Shown piece by piece: positions 18,356-25,978 of a DNA stretch of 64,000 nt. Below the pieces are notes generated by a model. The model searched no databases. It was not told the origin of the DNA and saw only the letters and a program-made list of their open reading frames with translations. A program made the position numbers and the translations under genes. The first letter of the stretch is position 1. Each line of letters opens with the position of its first letter. The stretch is from Promethearchaeota archaeon (GTDB lineage Archaea > Asgardarchaeota > Lokiarchaeia > Sigynarchaeales > SOKP01): the NCBI GenBank assembly GCA_013375495.1, contig JABXKC010000021.1:1-64000 (forward strand), written 5' to 3'.

Positions 18356-18688
18356 TTAAACAGCTCCCAAAATCTCTCCAATTTTTTGAGCTAAAGCTAT
18401 GGGGCCTTCAATACGAAGTTTCGCAGTAGTATAAGCCTGAATTCCATCAACTTCGCCTGTTATTATACCCACGAAGCTTTCTGCGGAATCATACTTAAAT
18501 TTGAGAACTGCTCGTTCTTTTTCTCCTTGAACAATTTCCATCTTACCATTTTCAAAGATTACTTGCCTCGTTCCCCCGTTTGCACCCTCAATAATGTATT
18601 GAACGACCACTCTCTTCTTAAACTCCTTGGCAACTTCTGGTTTGAAGTTTTTCTTCATTAAATCAAAACCTTCTTGTATCTCAACCAT
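18356..18688 (-). CDS. SCP2-like sterol-carrier-fold protein, copy 2
   Basis: This 110-residue protein is nearly identical to the copy at 12047; differences include NGGTRQVIFENGK for GGGNWQVIFDNGT. It follows MttC copy 2 by 57 bases with a U12 tract between them. The intergenic DNA between SCP2 and MttC is almost the same in both copies, so this part of the module was duplicated recently or is kept alike by gene conversion. Confidence 0.8.
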   Translation of the reverse strand: MVEIQEGFDLMKKNFKPEVAKEFKKRVVVQYIIEGANGGTRQVIFENGKMEIVQGEKERAVLKFKYDSAESFVGIITGEVDGIQAYTTAKLRIEGPIALAQKIGEILGAV

Positions 18689-18732
18689 ATTTTATCATCT
18701 CGTATTCATTTTTTATATTCATTTTTATAATT

Positions 18733-18744
18733 AAAAAAAAAAAA
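18733..18744 (-). terminator. U12 tract directly after MttC copy 2
   Basis: Twelve A on the plus strand (U12 in the leftward RNA) begin one base after the MttC copy 2 stop. This is the same arrangement as at 12424. It is probably a partial terminator between MttC and the SCP2-like gene. Confidence 0.5.
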
Positions 18745-18745
18745 G

Positions 18746-19414
18746 TTAGAGTTCGATTCCCTTCTTTTCTGCCAGAGCTTTCTTGGCAGCTTCGAGTCCG
18801 AGCATCACGTCAGTGGCCCATCCATCCGCACCGATTTCATCGCACCATTCGCTTGAAGGACACGCACCTCCCCCAATCAAATAAATATATTTATCGCGGA
18901 GCCCTTGTTTCTTTAGAAATTCGATCACAACTTTCTGTTCGAACATGGTCCCGGTGAGTAAGGCTGAGGTACCGATGATGTCAACACCCTCCTCTTCTGC
19001 TTTTTGGACGAATTTCTCTTTCGGAACGTCTCGACCAAGGTTGTAGATGTGAATGCCATTGGCTTGAAAGACGGCTTCCACGATGCTGATGCCCAGATCG
19101 TGGATATCTCCTTTTACACTACCGAGCACCATTTTCGCTTTTGGTCTGTATTCTCCTTTTGGCATCGATTCAAGAATGAAATTCAAAGCATCTTGCATGC
19201 CCTCCGCGCCCACCATGAGGTAAGGAAGAGCAAGTTCGCCCCGTCCAAACTTTTCTCCTAACTCTTGGATCGCTGGTGTAAGTCCGTCATTGATTAACTT
19301 TAATGGTTTTACACCTTCCGCTACTCCTTGTTTTGCAAGCTCTAAACACTTTGCTTTATCGTAAGCAATTATTGCGTCCTTCATCCCATTAATAATTTCT
19401 TCTTTACTTGCCAT
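18746..19414 (-). CDS. mttC: MttC-like corrinoid methyl-carrier protein, copy 2
   Basis: The 222 residues are almost identical to copy 1, including the cobalt-ligand motif GDIHDLG (His105) and the pocket segments GTSALLTGT and IGGGACPSSEW. Most changes are conservative and in the N-terminal cap (MASKEE start, VAEGVKPLKL). It follows MttB copy 2 by 17 bases. The strong conservation, compared with the diverged MttB copies, suggests that both carriers must dock with the same partner proteins, for example RACo and MtrH. Confidence 0.92.
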   Translation of the reverse strand: MASKEEIINGMKDAIIAYDKAKCLELAKQGVAEGVKPLKLINDGLTPAIQELGEKFGRGELALPYLMVGAEGMQDALNFILESMPKGEYRPKAKMVLGSVKGDIHDLGISIVEAVFQANGIHIYNLGRDVPKEKFVQKAEEEGVDIIGTSALLTGTMFEQKVVIEFLKKQGLRDKYIYLIGGGACPSSEWCDEIGADGWATDVMLGLEAAKKALAEKKGIEL

Positions 19415-19431
19415 TTGTATTTTACCTCGTT

Positions 19432-20946
19432 TTAAAACAACGCTAGTTCCTCGTCCGCTTCTTTTAATAAAACTTCAATACGCTCCTCTACATCCTTTGC
19501 TAGTGGTTCTGGTTCGTGTTTTGCTAACTCTTTCAAACGTTCTCTGCATAAATCATAAGCCCACCTCTTTGCTCCTTTAGCAAGCCATTGATCGGAATGT
19601 TCGTGAATCCAATCTTTGGAATACCAAAAAATGCCCTTTTTTGGATCAATCCAATTGAGTGTGTGAGGATTTGTTGCAAACCTTCCTTTTGGACCTACTT
19701 CTAAAATAGTATCTAAAGCTAAATATTCTTCATTATTGGGTAGTACTCCATTTTGTAGGATAAAAAGCGCCTGTTTAGTCCAATTTATAAGAGTTTCTCC
19801 GAGTGGAATAGTTTCCCAAATGAAAGCTTGGGGTGTCGATCCAAATTGAATAATATTCGAACCCATATAAGTTAAAGTTAGAAGTCGATCAAACCACGCA
19901 GCAGCAGCTTCTTCTAATGAAGAGGTTAAACAATAACAACAACCAGTTGATGCTAAACCATACAAATCTTGATATATCTGAATCCCTATTCCATTTACAA
20001 AAGGAAAGGTTGGATTATTGATTAATTGTCCTGTTTCTGGTGCTGTTTGAGTACAGCAAGGCCATGGATTCGCAGCAGTTCCTGGATCTAAATATTGCGA
20101 TACTGCGATTCCATAATGAGTGCAGGCTAAAGCTAAAGCTATTTGTGCAGCCGGAGTTGCTGGTGCTGTAAAAGGGGTAGCACCTCCCCAATAGGGAAAT
20201 GTTGGCAAATGATACTTAGCACTCCCAATCGCTGCCCAGAAATTTTGTCTCGTACTAGTTAATGGTCCAATACAAGTAGGTAAACCTGCAATCACAGGTC
20301 GTTTTGTTAATTCATCAAAGCCTCCTTGAACTTCAGCAGCCATCTTAGCAAGATAATCCCATTCTTTTATACCGCCTTCTGTAATGGCAATCGGACCTGC
20401 AAATTTAGAGGTTCCTTTAAACTTTGCATAAGTTGCGTGCAATTCCGCTGGTAAGCCTTGCTGTGTTGCTACGACATCTTCAACGGGACTTCCAAATAAT
20501 CCTTCATATGCATCAATCGCATCTATCATTTTTACTGTTTCGTATACATCATTGAATCCAGGAACACTGGAAACCCATTGATTTTTACTTTCACTCCATT
20601 TATATTGTTTGGTTGCCCCACTTGAAAATAAAATATAATAATCTTTATTTGGTCCCACAATGGACATATCATTTTCGGGAGTTCTACCTGCTAAAGTATA
20701 GGACCTTGGAGCTTTTGCTATCATTTCTCTAACCCAATATTCAGGAAATTTAACAATCAGTTCTTTTTCATCGATTTCAACAGGGGAGTCCTTAAGGTAT
20801 TCGATACAATCCTTATCATCAATATGTACGCCCATTTCACTCAATATTCTATAAGCAGCATTGTCAAAGATTTTTAATTGATCTTTTGAAGCTAATCGCA
20901 TTAATTTATCAAAACTAGGTAATTTAACTTTTTCTCCTTCTCGCAT
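19432..20946 (-). CDS. MttB-family corrinoid methyltransferase (non-pyrrolysine), copy 2
   Basis: It has 504 residues, the same length as copy 1, and shares the N-terminal SEMGVHIDDKDCIEYLKDSP block and the central AGLPTCIGPLTSTRQNFWAA block. Elsewhere it is clearly diverged, notably around residues 85-180 and 320-420, where the substrate pocket is expected. It has no in-frame amber codon. Divergence of the catalytic subunit with conserved MttC suggests that the two MttB enzymes use different methyl donors. GAGGT lies nine bases before the ATG. It is divergent from HTH regulator 2. Confidence 0.9.
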   Translation of the reverse strand: MREGEKVKLPSFDKLMRLASKDQLKIFDNAAYRILSEMGVHIDDKDCIEYLKDSPVEIDEKELIVKFPEYWVREMIAKAPRSYTLAGRTPENDMSIVGPNKDYYILFSSGATKQYKWSESKNQWVSSVPGFNDVYETVKMIDAIDAYEGLFGSPVEDVVATQQGLPAELHATYAKFKGTSKFAGPIAITEGGIKEWDYLAKMAAEVQGGFDELTKRPVIAGLPTCIGPLTSTRQNFWAAIGSAKYHLPTFPYWGGATPFTAPATPAAQIALALACTHYGIAVSQYLDPGTAANPWPCCTQTAPETGQLINNPTFPFVNGIGIQIYQDLYGLASTGCCYCLTSSLEEAAAAWFDRLLTLTYMGSNIIQFGSTPQAFIWETIPLGETLINWTKQALFILQNGVLPNNEEYLALDTILEVGPKGRFATNPHTLNWIDPKKGIFWYSKDWIHEHSDQWLAKGAKRWAYDLCRERLKELAKHEPEPLAKDVEERIEVLLKEADEELALF

Positions 20947-21013
20947 AAATTATATACCTCATTTAAAAAGCAATTCTACTTAGAAATCATTTAATAGAAA
21001 TTATATTATTTTT

Positions 21014-21029
21014 GCTTGTTCAAAAAAGC
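21014..21029. promoter_or_regulatory. Degenerate copy of the palindromic operator
   Basis: GCTTG-TTCAAA-AAAGC, one mismatch from the GCTTG-N6-CAAGC pattern, 62 bases from the perfect site 4 in the same divergent promoter gap. It may be a second weak site or chance. Confidence 0.3.
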
Positions 21030-21075
21030 TCTATGATAAGTTGAATAGCATTAAAACACTCTTTAAAAAGATATT

Positions 21076-21091
21076 GCTTGCTATATCAAGC
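21076..21091. promoter_or_regulatory. Palindromic operator candidate, site 4
   Basis: Perfect inverted repeat GCTTG-CTATAT-CAAGC in the gap between MttB copy 2 (129 bases away) and HTH regulator 2 (90 bases away). Confidence 0.6.
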
Positions 21092-21181
21092 TTTAAGGAA
21101 ATTATAAGAAAAATTACTAATAAACTTTTAAGAAAAGTTAACATTCTTCAACTTAAAATAATCAACGAATTAATTATTTAA

Positions 21182-21826
21182 ATGAAAAAAATTCTTTTAA
21201 AACTACCAATAGAGTTTGTTTATCGTAAGGGATTTAAAAAATCAATGGATTACATTGCAAAATTAGATGTAATTGATATATTAAACTTTTATCAATGCTC
21301 CATGACAGTATTAGAACATATAACTTTTAAAGATTCAAAATATACTCCTCAAGACTTAATTGGAGTAGACGGTATGAAATATATTGAAGTTATTTCTCAT
21401 GATGAGAGGGATAATGAGTATTTGTGCATTGTCCATTTGGAAAATCCAGATTGTTTTTCAGAATATTTTTCAAAGTATAATATAATGGTAAGTAAACCGA
21501 TCATAATAATTGATAATTGGTTATTCATCCCTTATCTCTCATATGGGAAGAATATAACAAAAGTATACGAAAAAATCTCAAAACACATAGGGGATAATTA
21601 CAGCATTGTAAGAATTACCGATTACTCTTTAGATAAAGAGAATCTTTACACATTATTAACCGGGAGGCAATTAGAGATTGCTGTTCATGCTGCAAGCAAA
21701 GGATATTTTAATAACCCAAAGAAAGTATCAACATCCGAACTGGCCAAAACATTTAACATAACTCCATCTGCACTTACAGAACATATACGGAAGATTAAAG
21801 CTAATATCTTCAAAAATCTTTTTTAA
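21182..21826 (+). CDS. Bat-type HTH transcriptional regulator 2
   Basis: The product has 214 residues, the same length and layout as regulator 1. The C-terminal HTH-10 domain is clear (LTGRQLEIAVHAASKGYFNNP, then LAKTFNITPSALTEHIRKIK). The N-terminal sensor part is strongly diverged from regulator 1, more than any other pair in this duplication, as expected if each responds to a different substrate signal. It is divergent from MttB copy 2, with the palindrome at 21076 between them. Confidence 0.85.
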   Translation: MKKILLKLPIEFVYRKGFKKSMDYIAKLDVIDILNFYQCSMTVLEHITFKDSKYTPQDLIGVDGMKYIEVISHDERDNEYLCIVHLENPDCFSEYFSKYNIMVSKPIIIIDNWLFIPYLSYGKNITKVYEKISKHIGDNYSIVRITDYSLDKENLYTLLTGRQLEIAVHAASKGYFNNPKKVSTSELAKTFNITPSALTEHIRKIKANIFKNLF

Positions 21827-21884
21827 GAGTTCAAGACTTTGCTTTACAGGAGAGCCAAAACTTAAATTTAACATACTCAGAAAA

Positions 21885-23117
21885 CTATTGTAAATAGCGA
21901 GATACATATTCCGTAGGTTTTACTGTTTCAACACTTTTTATCTTGATTCCGGTTATTGAATTCAACCAATCCATTCGTTCAATTTCAGATGAGTACAGTT
22001 TAATTTCAATTTCATTTTTAAATTCCACTGGTTCAATTTCAGAAATAGGATTGCCTTGTATCCTTATCTCTCTTAGGTTATGTAGATCTTGTATATTGCT
22101 CACTTTAACTATTGAATTTTTGCCTAAAACTAAGATTTCTAAAAGAATTAGCTCTTTGAGGCGTTGAATTTGGGTGATAGAGTTTTTCTCTAGGTTTAGA
22201 TAGATTAAGTTTTGGAGCGTATCAAGCCCTTTAATTTCTTTTATTGAATTATTGACTAAATATAATCTCTTGAGATTGATTAAATTATCAAGTCCTTTAA
22301 TTTCTTTGATATAATTATTAGAGAGATTTAGAACCCTAAGATTCTTTAATAGAGTTAAACCTTTTATTTCTGTTATTTGATTTCCAGTACTATAATTTAA
22401 ATCACCAAATTTGAGAATTTCTAATGATGTAATGGTCTCTAATCCATCAATTTCTCGGAGATTATTACCTGAAAGATCTAATACCCTTAAAGCGTTCAAT
22501 ATTTCAATACCATCAATATCGCTTACCTTTTCAAGATTTAAGCCCCACATTCTTAATTCGACAATAAGTCCTTCTTTAAGTATGTATGTGAGCATCCTGG
22601 AATTCAGATTTTTCGAAAACTTAAACTGCTTTTCTAAATTAACTATAAATTTATAATTGAGATAGATATTAATTAATTCTTTACTAGAAAGAGAGTCTAA
22701 AGGTTTATATTCAAACCATTTTGATAATTCTTTATTATAATTTTTGAGACTCAAATTTCTATTATCTTTAACTTTCTCGTCTAAAAACTTTATTATTTGT
22801 AATTTTAAAAGATCTTGATTTTTCTTAGATAATCTTCCCGTAACAGTGGTAAGAATTCTTGGAGATTGTTCGAATTGAAGAATCCATTCGATTAATAATC
22901 CTACTTTCTCGTGAAATTGATTAATAAGAATGTTTAAAGCTAACCGTTTTATATTTATATTAGTATCTCCAATAGCTAAATCTTCTAAAAAATTAATATG
23001 ATCGGTATTTAAGAGATCTAACTCAATAAGAGTCTGTAAACTCTCGATTCGAGATTGTTGATCTTTATTGTACTCAAGCTTTAAAACTAAGTCATCTAGG
23101 ATATGAGCTTTATTCAT
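21885..23117 (-). CDS. Leucine-rich-repeat protein (SDS22/internalin-like)
   Basis: The 410-residue protein has an N-terminal helical region (about 1-180) with HEAT-like character (INIKRLALNILINQF). Then come seven to eight leucine-rich repeats of about 22 residues (LRVLDLSGNNLREIDGLETI, LRVLNLSNNYIKEIKGLDNL and similar). There is no signal peptide or membrane segment, so it is probably a cytosolic protein-binding scaffold. It converges with HTH regulator 2 across 58 bases. The partner is unknown. Confidence 0.85.
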   Translation of the reverse strand: MNKAHILDDLVLKLEYNKDQQSRIESLQTLIELDLLNTDHINFLEDLAIGDTNINIKRLALNILINQFHEKVGLLIEWILQFEQSPRILTTVTGRLSKKNQDLLKLQIIKFLDEKVKDNRNLSLKNYNKELSKWFEYKPLDSLSSKELINIYLNYKFIVNLEKQFKFSKNLNSRMLTYILKEGLIVELRMWGLNLEKVSDIDGIEILNALRVLDLSGNNLREIDGLETITSLEILKFGDLNYSTGNQITEIKGLTLLKNLRVLNLSNNYIKEIKGLDNLINLKRLYLVNNSIKEIKGLDTLQNLIYLNLEKNSITQIQRLKELILLEILVLGKNSIVKVSNIQDLHNLREIRIQGNPISEIEPVEFKNEIEIKLYSSEIERMDWLNSITGIKIKSVETVKPTEYVSRYLQ

Positions 23118-23247
23118 GTTTTACTAGAAAATTCTTTTTTGGTTATTTTTATAAAATACCATTAATCTGATTATCTTTTTCAAATTTAAGAACTCATTTT
23201 AACCAATAATAAAAAGAAAAAGAATTTTTTTTATTAAATATAAAGGA

Positions 23248-23667
23248 TTAAAAAAAATCCTGAGCATCCTCTTCTTCTGCAAGCACTCGTAGCTCTTGTA
23301 GCAATTTTAAGTGCTTTCCTCCCTTTATCTTCAGTTTTCCTGAAATAATTTTCCCGAGTGTTTTGATCATAGACATATCATTCATAGTTACAAAAGTTTT
23401 CATATCAGTTTCGACCATAGCATCACATTGATTTCTGGCTTTCTCTAACTCATCTTTATCTACTTGGGCAATACCTTCAATGTCGATTATGCCATTTTTA
23501 AGGATTAAAACTGCAGAGTGAGACGCATCAGTAATGTTGAAAAAAAGTTGCAGATTTACATCTTTATATCGTTCTTTGAATTTTTCACTATTCTCAAGAG
23601 GTCTCACAAATTGATTGTGCATTAAGGATGCAAATCCTATTAAATTTTCATTCTGGCTTCCATTCAC
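23248..23667 (-). CDS. SCP2-like protein, longer variant
   Basis: This 139-residue protein has the SCP2 pattern: a strand pair around LQLFFNITDASHSAVLILKNG, then VETDMKTFVTM and IISGKLKIKGGKHLKLLQEL. That matches the usual SCP2 end, where a gly-rich turn precedes the last helix. It is the fourth SCP2-like gene in 12 kb but is not next to a corrinoid gene. Ligand unknown; likely cytosolic. Confidence 0.65.
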   Translation of the reverse strand: MNGSQNENLIGFASLMHNQFVRPLENSEKFKERYKDVNLQLFFNITDASHSAVLILKNGIIDIEGIAQVDKDELEKARNQCDAMVETDMKTFVTMNDMSMIKTLGKIISGKLKIKGGKHLKLLQELRVLAEEEDAQDFF

Positions 23668-23901
23668 ATTTAATCACATTTTTTATTCTTAATGGGGTTT
23701 AATTAAGTAGGATCAAAATTTTTGATATATATACTTTCTACTTGTTATTTCCACTTCGATATTCATCCCCTGTCTCAATACCTTGAAACAATACTTTCAA
23801 GATTTTTAAATTAATATAGAATTGTATTCAATTAAAATAGCAACACTCTGGAACCAGAAATCAAAATTGATTTATTTTTACATCTTTTATGATGTATGGT
23901 T

Positions 23902-23931
23902 CTGTTACCACCCTTGGATTCTCGGTAACAG
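23902..23931 (+). other. Stem-loop followed by T8
   Basis: CTGTTACC and GGTAACAG form a perfect 8-bp stem with a 14-base loop, and eight T follow at 23943-23950. In plus orientation this looks like a terminator or the end of a small RNA, but no plus-strand gene precedes it. The surrounding gap (23668-23974) holds nothing else recognised. Confidence 0.35.
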
Positions 23932-23974
23932 TTTATCACACCTTTTTTTTCAAAATAAGAAATGAAGGAGATTT

Positions 23975-24062
23975 CTAAGGTTTTGGCTTTAACCTGAATT
24001 TCATGTGATCCCTTCCTAAAATAATTTCTCCGTCAAAAATATCGCTAACACCTTTCATATTA
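23975..24062 (-). pseudogene. Decayed tail of a metallo-beta-lactamase gene (relative of 33657)
   Basis: The leftward frame ending at the stop 23975-23977 reads KGVSDIFDGEIILG then RDHMKFRLKPKP, matching the C-terminus of the intact MBL protein at 33657 (KGVAEVFDGEIVLG, MDRMKFRLRPKS). An in-frame TAA lies a few codons upstream and no further similarity is seen, so only about 28 codons survive. Confidence 0.8.
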
Positions 24063-24091
24063 TTTGATTTTTAGTGATAGGATTTCAATTT

Positions 24092-24225
24092 TTAAATGTT
24101 TCTTAACTCCTTTATTTTGTCCTTTATTTGGTTAGCGCTTGTTATTAGAATATTTTGTGATATGAAGGCCATTTCTTCTCTAGCTCTGTTACTTATTTTA
24201 ATTATTCTTAGTCAATTCTTTTTAT
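24092..24225 (-). pseudogene. Decayed tail of an alkylsulfatase-like MBL gene (relative of 35848)
   Basis: The leftward frame ending at 24092-24094 reads EEMAFISQNILITSANQIK then DKIKELRNI, close to the C-terminus of the 35848 protein (EEMSFIAKNILISSANQLK, AKMKELRKNSR). A TGA interrupts the frame near 24225. It lies only 30 bases from the other MBL tail, in the same order as the intact 33657/35848 pair but without the membrane-protein gene between them. The following bases to 24366 show nothing. Confidence 0.8.
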
Positions 24226-24366
24226 AACGATGACCTTAATTCGCGATTTTAATAACATCCTTGAGTATGGGCAGAAAACTACCTCATACAAGTATTCATT
24301 CTTATTAACTGTAAAAATAAGGGAAAAAAGAAAAAAGAAAAAAATTTTAGAATTTTTTTTATATCT

Positions 24367-24552
24367 TTAACGTCTTTTCTTAAAGTAGAAAACGGAAATA
24401 GCTAAAATTCCGATGGCAGATACTGATGCAATAGCAACTGTGCCTAAAAGTGTGGATGTCGTTTCCTCAGGAATTAACAGGGGCCATGTTGATAAAATGT
24501 TTGTCTCAGCAGTGAGATACCCATCTTGATTTATTGTTGGGAGATTATCCAT
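24367..24552 (-). CDS. Small protein with C-terminal membrane anchor, possibly a remnant
   Basis: The 61-residue frame ends in a single membrane helix (TLLGTVAIASVSAIGILAISVF) and a basic YFKKRR tail. This is the usual C-terminal anchor of archaeal surface proteins. As there is no signal peptide, it may be the surviving 3' end of a larger surface protein in this decayed region. Its ATG has no clear ribosome site. Confidence 0.4.
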   Translation of the reverse strand: MDNLPTINQDGYLTAETNILSTWPLLIPEETTSTLLGTVAIASVSAIGILAISVFYFKKRR

Positions 24553-24596
24553 TCTTCATTTTCATTGTCATAATAAGCCCATTGACTTAGGTAGTT

Positions 24597-24899
24597 CTAA
24601 GTAGTTTCTCTGATTCCTAATCGTGCTTTTAGAAAGGCTCCATTATAGGGACATTCAGAATTGCATTTACACTCCAGATCACACTTACATTGGCAGTCAC
24701 ATTCGCATTTACATTCCGATTCACATTTGCACTCACAATCACAAGGACATATACATTCAGGATCACATTTGCATTCACAATCGCACACACACGTACACTC
24801 AGGGTCGCATTTACATTTACATTCGCAATTATCATTTGGAGTACATTCCATCGCGATACAAAACCCTTCTAAAAACCGATACAAATTTCTATTCCTCAC
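24597..24899 (-). CDS. Cys-rich repeat protein, metallothionein-like in composition
   Basis: The 100-codon frame (GTG start; an ATG at codon 17 is an alternative) contains 27 cysteines, 25 of them between residues 25 and 83. The core repeats every 14 residues (42 bases) on a CDPEC-C-C-DCECK pattern, so nearly every second residue is Cys. Such CxC chains can bind several metal ions. The DNA is a degenerate hexanucleotide-like repeat and the opposite strand is also open (His/Ser-rich), so the ORF could be an accident of the repeat. I see no relative to confirm it. The acidic spacers (Asp/Glu) and lack of stops favour a real peptide. Confidence 0.4.
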   Translation of the reverse strand: MRNRNLYRFLEGFCIAMECTPNDNCECKCKCDPECTCVCDCECKCDPECICPCDCECKCESECKCECDCQCKCDLECKCNSECPYNGAFLKARLGIRETT

Positions 24900-25134
24900 C
24901 CTATTCAGTTTTCCATTCTTTAAGCCGATTTGAGGTTTATTTCGATTATAATTGAAACATATGGTAAAATAAATGATTAATTAATGTTATCCAACACTGA
25001 ATTTCTTCCTACCATAGTAATAGCCTGATTGAAATTATCCCAAATTAAACTTCTTTACTGTTTATCTACTTACACCCTTAAATTATTGTTGAGATCCAAA
25101 ATTATTTATTTCAATTTAGAAAGCTCTAAATATT

Positions 25135-25455
25135 TTGAGCAAAAATTTTAAAACTACAATTAGAAATTCCGAATTTCTCATAAACTCTATAGAGTATAAG
25201 GATTATATCAACCAAAACGAAGCACTAAGAGACTTTGATATCCGGGATTCGATAAAAAATATTATTCAGCCGACCTTAATCCATTCAGGATCAAAAGATT
25301 TATTGTCCATTCCGGGAATGCCAGAAATTATGCATGAGCAAATTCCCAATTCAATATTAGAGACAATTCCAGGCAGTGGTCATGTCTTTAATTTAGAAGC
25401 TCCAGAAGAAACAAATAAGATAATCTGGAATTTTCTCCAGAAATATATAGGCTGA
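25135..25455 (+). pseudogene. 5'-truncated alpha/beta-hydrolase (relative of 42458)
   Basis: This frame encodes only the last third of an alpha/beta hydrolase. From YKDYINQNEALRDFD to the end it is close to the intact protein at 42458-43285, including the acid region (SGSKDLL) and the catalytic His (GSGHVFN). The nucleophile GxSxG region is absent. The start of the frame (SKNFKTTIRNSEF) matches residues further upstream in the intact gene, but about 15 codons between the two blocks are deleted. Immediately upstream, ESSKYF in another frame may be a further trace. It is non-functional as a hydrolase. Confidence 0.8.
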
Positions 25456-25552
25456 GATGTGGGTCTATATACTAAGAATTTAAAATAACTTAAAAAAAAA
25501 AAAGATTTGTATTTAGATGTTAATACAAATTGCATTTTTATTAAATTACGAT

Positions 25553-25852
25553 TTAACCTAGACCAACCATACTTAAGGCGTCTTTCGCTTCTAAAACGGG
25601 ATGGAGAGTATATTTATAGCCCACTATGTCCATATATCCAGAGAATCTTTTAGTGATTGCTTTTAAAGCATCGAAGTATTTACTATCATCTTCAATCTTA
25701 TAAATTGTGAAAAAAGCATAATCACCCGCCGCAGTGTTAAATACGTGTTCAGTTTCTATGTAATCAGGTAATTTTTCAAGTTCTAAAAACTTTTTTCCAA
25801 CTTCCATTCCAACGTGAGCCGGGAAACTTCCCGTGATCACAATATAAGCCAT
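25553..25852 (-). CDS. Small conserved-in-window protein (paralogue of 49767)
   Basis: The protein has about 99 residues with an alternating strand/helix pattern resembling a dimeric alpha/beta barrel (ferredoxin-like). I do not recognise the family. It shares the motif of a beta strand then FP-xxxG-xEVGKKFLEL with the 111-residue protein at 49767, and its tail survives as a remnant at 408. I place the start at the second Met (25852) because AGGAGG lies seven bases before it; the first Met is only two bases from that site. Function unknown. Confidence 0.7.
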   Translation of the reverse strand: MAYIVITGSFPAHVGMEVGKKFLELEKLPDYIETEHVFNTAAGDYAFFTIYKIEDDSKYFDALKAITKRFSGYMDIVGYKYTLHPVLEAKDALSMVGLG

Positions 25853-25978
25853 TGGCATTACCTCCTTTTATTATTTAACGGATAATATTACGAATTAGAT
25901 AATTCTAGATAGATTTCGTTAAGTTGTTTAAGACAATTTTGTATAAAACTTTTATGAAATTGCATATAAAAGTTTTAA

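Noticed and set aside
24661..24933. His-rich plus-strand ORF opposite the Cys-rich ORF
   Set aside because: It is the mirror of the hexamer-like repeat, lacks a ribosome site and runs past the repeat into unrelated sequence. The Cys-rich strand has the better periodic pattern.
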